Shown here in pieces: positions 12,401 to 21,700 of a stretch of DNA of 29,423 nucleotides. Source of the stretch: a bacterium (GTDB taxonomy: Bacteria; Bacillota_I; Bacilli_A; Mycoplasmatales; Mycoplasmoidaceae). Every line of letters starts with the position of its first letter. Within the stretch, counting starts at the first letter, position 1. The stretch is taken from positions 1 to 29,423 of the forward strand of contig JAGBPV010000033.1 in the NCBI GenBank assembly GCA_017633195.1, written 5' to 3'. The notes under the pieces were generated by a model that saw only the letters and a program-made list of their open reading frames with translations, had not been told where the DNA came from and searched no databases. The translations under genes were made by a program, and so were the position numbers.

Positions 12401-14802
12401 CCTTTATATACATTATTTTCTTGTAGTAATGTTAATGTAAAACTATAAGTATCTGGATTAGTACCTTTAACATTACTATAAACATCTAATATATTATTAG
12501 AATTAGAATAAGGTGTAGTTAATGTTGCACTAAAAACAGTATTTGCTGGTGTAATTGTAATAGAATTTGAAATAATGGTTTCTTGTTTTAAATTATTAGC
12601 ATTAAAAACTAATAATTTAAAAGTTGTAGGTTCTTGAATTATATATGATGGTAAAGTTGTTGGTTTAATTGATGATGGTGAACCAATTAATGTATTATTT
12701 ATTTCTCATTGATATAATGGATCTTCATACAAAAAACTATTATTAAATTCAATATTATTACTATTTGCATTAGTACCATATGAAATACTATCATTAGATG
12801 AAGTTATATTTAATTCATAGTAATTAATTACAAAACTAGCAAGATTATTTAAATGATGATAAGATCCATTTAATGTATATGAAATATTTACAGTTATAAG
12901 ATTTTTACCAACATTATACTTATTATTAAAACTAATTCCTTGATTTTTTAAATTTTGTCCATTTTCTAATAACGAACCATTTACATATCAATCAACTGAT
13001 AAATTTTGAATTTTATTAATATCTAAATTACTAATATTAAAGGTTAAAGTTTGAGTAGCATTACTTGCACTATAAATATTTAAAGTGTTATTTTTAGCAT
13101 TAACATTATTACATGTAATATTAGCATTAATTTCACTTGGTAATAAAATAACGGGTGCAATAGTTATAGTATTTGAAATTAAAATTAAATTATTATTAAT
13201 TGTTTCTAATAATCTATAAGTTTGATTTGCACCATTATTCTTGTTTGTAATTAAACTATTAGTATTACCATTTGTTTTCAGATTAACTCATGATCCATTT
13301 AATAATTCTTGTCATTGATAAGTTGGATTTACTTTTTTTATATAAACATTATTAGAATAATTTTTTATTGTTACACTATTACCGAAATTGACATTATAAA
13401 TATTAGATTCAGCAGTTTGTTGAATATTACTATTCATAACAGGAGCAATAGTTATAGCATTATATGTTATTGTTAAAGCAGCAATAGTAAGATCATGAAG
13501 TTTCATGTTTAAATTACTAATTGCTGCTTTTAAAGTGTAAGTTCCTGGAACAAAACCATTTAATTCTTTAAAATTGATTGTTATTGAATTATTAATAGCA
13601 CAAGTATTATTTGTTAATGTTATTATTTTGTTTGTTTGATTATTAATTAAAGTATAAGTAATTGTGCCCTTAACATTTAATTCTTGTGGATTTTCATATG
13701 AAAGTGAAAAAGAATAAGAATTATTTATTAATTTTTGATCGAGATTTAATGCAGTATTATTATTGTTGCAAACTACTTTTACATTATCTAATTTAATGTT
13801 GTCATTAACATTAACTGTTATTTCATTTGATGTTAAAGAATATGTTACATTATTTAATTTATATGTAACTTTTAAATAATATGTAGCAGTTCTTGTTAAA
13901 TTATTAAAAATTGCATCAAGACTTGTTTGGTTTTTAATTGCTTCATTATTTTCATATCATTGATATGAAACATCACTTAAATTAATTCCTGCAGTAACTA
14001 ATGATTGTAAAGAAGTAGGAGTTGCATGTAATGAAATTGAATTACTGTAATTTACTGTTACTTGATCATTATTTAAATTTTTACAATTAATTTGGATCTG
14101 AGCAAAATTAATTGTTAAATTTGCTGATATTGTATTATTTTTAATTCCATAAAAAGCTGGTAAATCTTTACATGTTGCATTAATGAGATTTTTGTTTATT
14201 TTTAATGTTGGAGTAAATGAATCAGAAGTTTCATTTTGCAAATTACCATTTAGTGTTCAATATACACAATTTGGTTGGTATGATAAAGCAACATTATTAT
14301 AAAGTAATTCAAATCTTAAAGAATATGAAGTTGTATTATCAATGTCATTTATAATTTTTTTACTACTTGCTTGTTCAAAAATTGCTGCACTAAATAATTT
14401 TTCATTAAAAGTTGGAGTAACAGTAATTGTATTTGACTTTTGTACTTCACCATTAGTGATTGTTTCTGCATAATATTTATTAATTGTTGCATTAGATGAA
14501 ACAGTTAGTGTATTACTTGTTACATTCTTAAGTATTTGACCATTACAGTATCACTTGTAAACAACATTATTTTTTTTATTAACACTTAATGTAACTTTAT
14601 TTCCATAAGATATATTAAGATTAGTATTTTTATTATAAGTTTTACCATTAGCATTAATTTTTGTAAGTGTAGCTTCTTTTTTATTGTTATTTGAAGACAC
14701 TTCATTACTACAACTAACAATTGCAGAAACAACTGCTCCAGCAATTAAAGTTGCAGTTAATGTTGATACTACATGTTTAACAATTTTACTTTTCTTGTTC
14801 AT
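3439..14802 (-). CDS. Giant Ig-like-module surface lipoprotein, 3,787 aa
   Basis: Uninterrupted with TGA=Trp (start ATG 14802, stop TAA 3439); I found only one TGG Trp, at 8206-8208. Residues 1-31 are a lipoprotein signal peptide with lipobox AIVS-C31, so the mature protein should be lipid-anchored outside the membrane. Residues about 60-2,625 are Ig-like beta modules with core motif YxW(Y/E/Q), arranged in nearly three cycles of nine. About 2,626-3,035 holds three units of an alpha/beta repeat (motifs YTAAQS, LPNV.LS). About 3,035-3,787 is a beta-rich C-terminal region with a YFSI module and a terminal YTWY Ig-like domain. No C-terminal membrane anchor is seen. The composition is Asn/Ser/Thr-rich. 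An adhesin, scaffold or host-interaction role is inferred. Full-length partner of the 2,580-aa lipoprotein at 18743-26485. Confidence 0.88.
5700..6925 (-). repeat. Three YTAA-type alpha/beta repeats in giant lipoprotein
   Basis: Units start near 6925, 6440 and 6045 (approximate). Each has a helix-like half, with Y-x-x-T/S-A-x-x-S/A-L then an Ile-rich II..I stretch, and a beta half of type LP..V....NG..PNV.LSY, ending in a GF or NF segment. Examples are YPYTAAQSIS, FTLTANDAL and YSLSASQSV. The same unit recurs in the 2,580-aa lipoprotein and makes up nearly all of the protein at 27030-29423. I do not recognise a named family. Confidence 0.65.
6920..9018 (-). repeat. Ig-like array, cycle 3 (partial)
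   Basis: Third copy of the array: core Trp codons at 9016 (module a), 8392 (c), 7684 (e), 7345 (f) and 7081 (g). It stops after module g, where the YTAA repeats begin. Module b lacks its Trp: the equivalent of WTLN reads FKLN, near 8700. It is the most diverged of the three cycles. Confidence 0.7.
9019..11808 (-). repeat. Ig-like array, cycle 2
   Basis: Measured from the module-a Trp to the next module-a Trp, 2,790 bases (930 codons). Core Trp codons: 11806 (a), 11497 (b), 11200 (c), 10519 (e), 10198 (f), 9928 (g), 9595 (h), 9322 (i). Module order and spacing match cycle 1. Module d lacks the Trp but carries the GNVVYSLIDN...NFTPGKYSL signature. Confidence 0.75.
11809..14553 (-). repeat. Ig-like array, cycle 1
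   Basis: 2,745 bases (915 codons) from module a to module a. Core Trp codons: 14551 (a, YKWYCNG), 14257 (b, YWTLNG), 13957 (c, YQWYENN), 13312 (e, YQWQELL), 12988 (f, DWYVNG), 12706 (g, YQWEINN), 12373 (h, TWTLNN), 12112 (i, YFWEIK). All are TGA. It is the cycle most like the N-terminal array of the 2,580-aa lipoprotein: a-b and a-c spacings (294 and 594 bases) are identical. Confidence 0.75.
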
Positions 14803-14808
14803 ATGAAA

Positions 14809-14813
14809 CTCCT
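14809..14813 (-). promoter_or_regulatory. Ribosome binding site, 3,787-aa lipoprotein gene
   Basis: AGGAG on the minus strand, 6 bases before ATG 14802. The signal peptide follows at once, so this start is well supported. Confidence 0.8.
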
Positions 14814-14858
14814 ATTTTCATATTCATTTTTTATTAATGAACAAAATTTATTTATTTT

Positions 14859-14879
14859 TAATACATCAAAGATGTATTA
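14859..14879. promoter_or_regulatory. Hairpin in lipoprotein gene leader
   Basis: Perfect 9-bp inverted repeat TAATACATC-AAA-GATGTATTA. On the plus strand it is followed by TTTTTT, so it could stop transcription entering from the lipoprotein side. On the minus strand it lies 57-77 bases upstream of ATG 14802, inside the mRNA leader if the -10 at 14915-14920 is used. Confidence 0.45.
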
Positions 14880-14914
14880 TTTTTTAAAAACTAAAATAAT
14901 TTTAGCAAAAAAAG

Positions 14915-14920
14915 ATTATA
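14915..14920 (-). promoter_or_regulatory. Candidate -10 box for giant lipoprotein / transglutaminase-like operon
   Basis: TATAAT on the minus strand in the context ATTATAATC, 113 bases upstream of ATG 14802. No good -35 box is seen, which is common in mollicutes. TATAAT-like strings are frequent in such AT-rich DNA, so this is only a candidate. The second cassette has the same ATTATAATC at 26526-26534. Confidence 0.3.
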
Positions 14921-14986
14921 ATATTAAAAATTTATGAAGAATAACGTTTTTGGAAAACTTTCATTTTTGTGAGAAATGGTAATTGT

Positions 14987-15013
14987 TGATAACTAAAAAA
15001 GTTGTCATTTTTT
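14987..15013 (+). terminator. Plus-strand terminator just upstream of transposase remnant
   Basis: TGATAACT (14987-14994), AAAAA loop, AGTTGTCA (15000-15007): an 8-bp stem with one G-U pair, followed by TTTTTT at 15008-15013. Its place just before the transposase start suits an element-borne terminator that blocks read-in transcription, as known for several insertion sequences. Confidence 0.55.
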
Positions 15014-15048
15014 ATTAAATTTTATTAATATATAAGAAAAGACTTTAG

Positions 15049-15587
15049 ATGGAAAATTTAGATAAATACAATGAATTATTATTGACAAAAAATCTTGAAG
15101 AAAAAGACAATGAATTGTTCATAAAAAGGTGTAAAAAAAGATTTGAATCTGTTGGTTTTAAGAAAAAAACTATTATATATAACAACCAAAAAATTTGTAT
15201 TAAAAGAAGATGCTATTACGATCATAAAGAAAAGAAATATGTTTTTTTATTAGATGAATTTTTAAACATCAATAAAAGTCAACATATTTCTGAAACTGAT
15301 AAGCAAAATGCTTATAGAATGATAGCATTACAAAAAATGACTTTTACACAAGTCATTAAATCATTAAATGATTCTATTTCTAGTAGTACACTATCCAGAA
15401 TAATTAAAAAACAAAAATCTAATATTTAATAATTTTAATCAACTTACAAAAATATAAGTACATTTATATACATATGCATGATACATTTACAACTTTCAAA
15501 ATCAATAATAAAAGTGTCAAATTTAGAAATAAGTGTTTCATATATATAAAGATATATAACCAAAAAACCAATGAATTTGCTAATTAA
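15049..15587 (+). pseudogene. Truncated, frameshifted UPF0236/ISLre2-type transposase
   Basis: The 126-aa first part (15049-15429) looks like the N-terminal third of UPF0236/ISLre2 transposases: a basic region KRCKKRF, a CIKRRCYYDHKEKKYVFLLDE segment split around Tyr-Tyr-Asp, then a helix-turn-helix-like end with STLSRIIKKQ. That ORF stops at TAA 15427-15429. A second frame, open from 15423 to 15587, continues with IYIHMHDTFTTFKINNK, which resembles the segment carrying the first catalytic Asp in this family. So a frameshift near 15423-15430 splits the gene and the C-terminal half is missing. It is probably inactive. The start has only a weak purine-rich RBS. Family assignment is from memory of motifs, not a search. 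Confidence 0.6.
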
Positions 15588-15832
15588 CTAAAAATAATTT
15601 TACGAATTTTTTAATTTTATTATGATTTTTTTAGAATTTGTCATTAAGACATGTCCAATGAATTTGTAAATCTTCTTTTAACTTATGTAAAATTCTCTTA
15701 CTCTTTTCAATTTTGAATTTAAGATTTCAACAAATTCTTTGTATGAAAAAATATTTTATTTGCTTTTTTAATATTTCTTAATCTTATTTAATTATGAAAA
15801 ACTATTTATAAAATTTAATATTTTGAATAAAA
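15588..15832. other. Spacer with possible eroded coding fragment
   Basis: Mostly A/T-rich non-coding. On the minus strand one frame is open for 48 codons (15634-15777) with a non-random look (YFFIQRICWNLKFKIEK, then LKEDLQIHWTCLNDKF). It has no start codon and no recognised family, so it may be a relic of an inserted element or chance. Confidence 0.35.
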
Positions 15833-15863
15833 AAAACACAATATTTTTAATTTATTGTGTTTT
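15831..15863 (-). terminator. Terminator of second transglutaminase-like gene
   Basis: Perfect 11-bp inverted repeat AAAACACAATA (15833-15843) and TATTGTGTTTT (15853-15863) with a 9-base loop. On the minus strand it ends in TTTTTT, 37 bases past the stop at 15900. This is the best terminator in the window and closes the second cassette. Confidence 0.75.
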
Positions 15864-15899
15864 AGCAAAATTATATTATTTATTGATATAAATATTTTT

Positions 15900-18704
15900 T
15901 TATTTAATAACATTTGAATCATATCCAGTTATTGTAGTTGCGCTTTGTAATAATTGACTAATTTTTGCTGCATATTGCATTGGATAATACATTCCTGGAT
16001 TACCACCAGGGAAATTAAAGAATCTACCATAATTTAATAATGCATCATACATGTGATTTGTAAAATAACTAAAATAATTAGTTTTTGGTGGTCACAATAC
16101 CATACAAATATGCATATTACTTCTGCAAAGATTGAATTGATCTTGTACATCTCCATAAGGAAAGAATCAATCTCAAGTTGGATCTAAAGTAACTCATGCT
16201 CCAATTTGTTGATCTCAAACTTGCATTCATGCATGATTTACATAAGAAGGACTAAAATAACTTGTTGCATTTGAACAATTTCCAATTACTATTCTACTAA
16301 CCATTCCAGCCATCATGCACATTACAGCAGCTAAATCAGCATAATTTCCACATACACCTTCTAAATGATTAAAAGTTTGACTAATTGTATGACCATAACT
16401 GTATGTTGATGTATAAGTCATATTGTTATATACTCATTCATTAATTGCAACAGCTTTTGCATAATCACTTTGACAATTAGCAGTGATATTTCTTACAGTT
16501 TGTCACATTAATGGTGTTGGATCATAAAAGTTTGCTTTATCATAATCATCTTCATACGTTCCATCAGTCCCAAATTGATAATTAACCATCATAAAGTTTC
16601 TTACAGCTCATTGTGGAAAAAATCCATTATTTGAATTATATGTTGGTTGATTTGTATAAGTATTTGGATTTTTGCAATATAAATCATTGTTTGAAATCAT
16701 AAATGTGTAAATATTGTAATTATTTGAAGTAGAATGTTGAACTTCAAAACTATTTGAATTATAAATTGCTGAATAAAAATCAAGTTGTGAGCTTGTTGGA
16801 ATTTCAATTGTTAAAGTATTTGTATATAAAGGATTAAAAGTTAAGGTTTGTAATTCACTATTTAAATTACTTGCACAATTTTCTCCTGCTTTTTCATTTA
16901 TAGTTACTGTACTAGAAATTGTTTTGTTTAAACTATTTTCATATGTGTCAGTAAGAATTATATTAAGATTATTCTTTGTAACAAAGCTATTTGAAGAAGA
17001 GTATGAAGTATTATTTGAGTTTGTTGGATTGTTAAATAATGGCATAGTTGTTGTAGAACTATTTCATAATTTGTAAGTACCAGTATATCCATCTGGTAAG
17101 ATTCCAAAATCTGCACCATCTTCAAACAAGAATCCAGAATTTATTGGATTAGCACCAATTAGTTTTGAATTATATGTTAAACATCCATTACATGTAACAG
17201 TTACATTAGTTCCTAAAGCAATTGGTGAACTTGGTGTAATTGGAATGCTAAATTCTCCATCACTATTGCTTAATGCTTCATAAGATTTTCCATCAATTGT
17301 TGCTGTTACTATATGATCTGCTAATGCTGTTCCTGTTAAATTAAAATTCTTTACACTTTCTTGTAAACAATTGATATTTACATGCATGATATTTTGATAA
17401 GGAATAAAACCATTTTGTGTAATTATAAAATCATTAGTTCCACCATTATTTGATTGATAATTACAACAAAAATATTGACTAATTCCACAACTAGAAAGAT
17501 TTGCATTATTGATTTGATTTGCTGGTAGTCCTGTTAATAATCTATAATTACTATTATTTTGTCCTTCATTGAAATAAATTGATACCACATCTCCATATTC
17601 AATTGGTACTTCATTTGTAGAATAAGAATTTAAACTACTATAGATTTGTGTATTAGTATTAGGATTTGAAATTGTAATTACAAAATTTTGTCCAGGTTGA
17701 TAACTGCTATTTGTTCAATAAAATGAAAGATTATTGTTTGAAACATTAAAACCATATAATTGTTGAACATATTGTCCTTGACTTAATATTGCAATAGTAT
17801 TGTTTTGTAAACTTACATTATTTAATGATAAAGTTGGAATGCTAAAAGAATTGTATGTTTGTTTTTGAGTTACAGGATTTGATATTGTTTGATTAGTTGT
17901 AAAAATATTATTTTTTGCTACAACATCATTTGGAATTAAATTTGCTACTTGTGGCATTCATGAAACAATTTGTCAAGCGTTTGATTGATATACATATCCA
18001 TAAACTGCTAAATTTTGAATAATATATTTCACACATCTAGTAAATTGTCCAGCATTATTATCATTATTAAATGGACATAAATTTGCATTCTTATTTCAAG
18101 TACATTTACTTGGTATATTAATAACTGTACCTTCATAAAATGGATTATTACTAAAAGCATTGTTTCCTAAACTATTTAAATATAAAGGAAGATTAACTTT
18201 AGTTAATAAGTTATTAGCAAATGCATCTGCTCCAATACTTAAAATACTATTTGGAAGACTAATGCTTTTTAATTGTTTATTAAAACAAGCTCCATTACCA
18301 ATTGCAGTTACATTATAAAATTGTTTATTTGATTGGATCATTCCAGGAATAATTAAATTTGATGTTGTATCTTCAATATTGATTACAGTTGCAGTATTAG
18401 TTGTAGTGTTTAATAAATAAGTAATTCCACCAATTGTGACATTTGTTTCATTGCTTGATAATTGTGTATAAAATCCATCATGTAAAAAATAATTGGGATT
18501 ATTATTTAAATAGTTTGAGATGTTATTAGTATTATTTGTACTTGATAGTTGCTTATTATTATGATTAATGTTAGTTGATTTTATACTGTCAGTAGTAATT
18601 ATATTTTGCTTTTGTGGAATTAAACACAAGCCTAAAGTAACAGATGAAGCTAAAACTAATACACTTGAACTTATTAAAAGATTTTTTAATAATTTTCTTT
18701 TCAT
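15900..18704 (-). CDS. Secreted LRR-Ig-transglutaminase-like protein, second copy, 934 aa
   Basis: Continuous with TGA=Trp; ATG 18704, TAA 15900-15902. It is collinear with the 936-aa protein at 582-3392: hydrophobic N-terminus ending at Cys27, LRR segment (SIGADAFANN), the QVANLIPN block, a Big-type Ig-like segment (LTGTALADHI...GEFSIPI), a beta-rich linker, and the C-terminal transglutaminase-like core. Triad: Cys785 (GVCGNYADL), His824 (NHAWMQVW), Asp841 (LDPTWDW), with the same 39- and 17-residue spacings as the paralogue. Cysteines are conserved at equivalent places (CGISQYFC, VNCLQE, TCNGCLTY), suggesting disulfides. It begins 38 bp after the 2,580-aa lipoprotein gene and is closed by the hairpin at 15831-15863. 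Enzyme activity is likely by triad; substrate unknown. Confidence 0.88.
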
Positions 18705-18712
18705 TTTGTTAT

Positions 18713-18718
18713 CCTTCT
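18713..18718 (-). promoter_or_regulatory. Ribosome binding site, second LRR-transglutaminase-like gene
   Basis: AGAAGG on the minus strand, 8 bases before ATG 18704, the same motif and spacing as in the first cassette. The 38-bp gap shows no terminator, which supports read-through from the lipoprotein gene. Confidence 0.75.
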
Positions 18719-18742
18719 TTCTTAAAGCAATAAAACAATTTA

Positions 18743-21700
18743 TTAATTGTTAATTCCACCTGTTACATTTGTAAATATTACAAGAACATTTGGACTGTGA
18801 CTAGTATAATAAATTCCATTTGCTTCATATGTACATATGCAATAATATGTTAATGAAATATCTGTTGTTTCATAATTATATGCTATTGCTAATTGTGGAG
18901 ATGAAGTTGTAGTGATTTCAGTTCCATTATTTAAGTTAGTTTGGTTTACATTATTTCCTTTAACTTCATATCAAGTATATGTAACATCTGACACATTTAG
19001 TGGATAAAAGAATGGATCAAAAGTAATGTAATATCCAGCACTTCTTGTATAATTAATTACAATTTGACTCGAAGTTTTCATATTTCAAATCACTTCATGA
19101 GTAATTGATGGTGCAACATTTATGTAATTTGGTAATGTATTGTTGGAATTTAAGTTTGTAATATTCATTTCATAAGTTCCACTTAAATCATTAAAGTCAA
19201 TATTGCCATTTGCATATAAAGCAGGTATATTTCATCCAATTTGATAATTATTATTACTTGTATTATTAAATGTAGAACTATTTACAACAAGACTTGTAAT
19301 ATTTTCATACATTAAACTTGCACCAGTTGGTTGTACAACATGTTTAAATAAACTTAATTGATAAGGTGTTGTAATAATAACTTGTTCTCCAGCAGATGTA
19401 CTTCCGATTGTTTCAAGTTGGCCACCACCATAATTATTAAGAACTATATTCATAGGTTTTAAACAATTTAAAACTGCTTGTATTAATCCATCATCATTAT
19501 TTGCAATTTGAACACTTTGAATACTAAAATATTCATAAAAATTATTTGGTTTTAGACTTGGTGATAATGCTTCTCCACCTAATGAAGGAGTAAAAATTCA
19601 TGGTAATAGTGTACTTGGATTATTATTTCAATATGCTTTTATTACATTCAATTCATTTGTTTGTGAATCACAAAATTGATTTAATTCTTGTTGAGCTAAA
19701 GCAACTTTAGTTGCACTTACTGCTGCATTAACTTTGAATAAGTATGTATAAGCTTGAGCAGAGTAATTATTCATTCAACTAATTTGTAGTCTTATGATAT
19801 AAGTAGTATTTTTACTAAAAGAAGTTGTTATTGAATTTAAATTACCATTTTCAGATTCAAAACCAGAGTTTGTTAATATGGATCAATTATATTGAATATT
19901 TGATAAATTAATTTTTGGTTGATTAAAAGTTAATAGAAATGGTGCATTAACATTTACAGTTAATGTTGTTGAAGATTGATTAGCATTTGCAGCAACTGTA
20001 AATTGCTTATTATTATAAGTAAAACTATTTCACATTGAACTAGGTGCATTAGTTTTAATAGTAACAACATTACTATATAAATTATTCATCGTATTGACAA
20101 TTTTTACATTAATACTAATGTCACTTGCTAAATGACTAAATGTAATTTCATTATCTGTAAAGTTTACTTTAAATAAATTAGAGAATCTAGTAATTGGTAA
20201 TCATTCATCATTATTTGCTGCAATTTGATAATATATATCATCTGCATAAAAAGTAACATTTGGATCATTCTTTATAATATTTAGTGTTGCTGAACTTGTT
20301 GTGCTTAAATTAACATTTAATACATTATTATTAATATTTTGATTAGTTAAAGTAATTCCACCAATTTGTGAGCAGTTAATAGTTACTTCATTCGATACAC
20401 TTAAAACTTCATTATTGCTATTTATTTCTTGTAAATAATATGTAATTATGCCAGTATTTGCAACTTGATTTAATAATAAACTTTCAATTGCTTTTTGATT
20501 AGCATATGTAATTGTTTTTGTGGTTTTTATTTGATTAACAATTTCTACTAATTGATATGTATTTGTACTATTTGTTAAATAATTATCAAAGAACAATGAA
20601 TAAGTTTGATTAGTATAACAATTTAAATTAATGAAAGATTGATTATTACTTATTGCATACAAGAATAATTTATTATTATTGATAATGATTTTGGTACTGC
20701 AAGATGTTAAATTACTATTATTAGAATCACTAATACTTGCAAATAAGGTAATAACTAAATATTTATTTGCTATATAACTTGGATTATTTTGTATTAAATT
20801 AATTAATTCATTTGAAAAAGTAAAAGGCGTTACTTCTTGATATGATGCTATATTAAAGTTTGAAACATTTTCACTAGCAATATTAATGTAATAATTTAAT
20901 GTATATGTGTCTTGTCAATCTGAAACTTCTGGTTGAATACTAAAGTTATTTAAAGTAATTCCATCTATTGGATTAATATCATATGAAGAATTTTTGAAAT
21001 TAATATTTAATGTATTTGAATTTGTTAAATTATTAACTTTAGTTAAATTAGTAATTGTATATTCATTATTTAAAGTTTGATTGTTATAACTAAATGTTAC
21101 ATTGTTTATTATTCCAGAATTTTCATCAGTTTGTGAAACTGTATTTGGTAAATTAATTGTTAAGTTATTAATAATACTAATAATTTGTGATAAATCAAAA
21201 TAAATATTATTTAGTATAAAAGAACTTTGTTTTAATTCATCAATAATCGTATTTTTAATAGCATCACTTAATTCATTTTTATTTATAGATAATAAAGATT
21301 GTTTTACTGATAAATGATAATTTATTAAAGCAATAGTATTATTGTTAATAATTGCTTCTAATAATTGATTAATTGTTTCATCTTCACTTGTAGTTAATGC
21401 TTTAGTTGTTGTATTGAAATTTGTAACTTCAAAATCTATACCATTTGAATTTGTAACACTATAGTCATTATATGCAATTGTGACATTTTGTAAAATTCCA
21501 TTTTCGTTGTTATTTCATGATACATTGCTTGGTAATGTAATATTTAAAGATGAAATAATTTGAGATACTGAATATGCAATGTTATTGATTACAAATTCCT
21601 TATTAGAATATAAATTTGATAAAATTGATGCAATGGTTTGTTCAATAGTATTAATTAATGCTGTTTGATTACTTAAACTACTTAAAGATGCTTGTGCAGT

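Larger units (their letters stand above)
14803..15048. other. Divergent spacer between giant lipoprotein gene and transposase remnant
   Basis: The spacer carries the leader and putative promoter of the minus-strand lipoprotein gene and, at its right end, a plus-strand terminator-like hairpin before the transposase remnant. Nothing coding was seen. Confidence 0.6.

Noticed and set aside
6920..14553. CRISPR or non-coding tandem repeat
   Set aside because: The repeats are long, diverged and coding, with conservation at protein level and no short identical repeat-spacer pattern.
3439..14802. Many separate small genes or a decayed pseudogene
   Set aside because: Every break is an in-frame TGA at places where Trp is expected. 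Reading in one frame gives no TAA or TAG from 14802 to 3439, with motifs conserved across the breaks.
18568..18753. Plus-strand ORF of 61 codons
   Set aside because: It is antisense to the signal-peptide region of the 15900-18704 gene and contains TGA-free hydrophobic sequence by chance.
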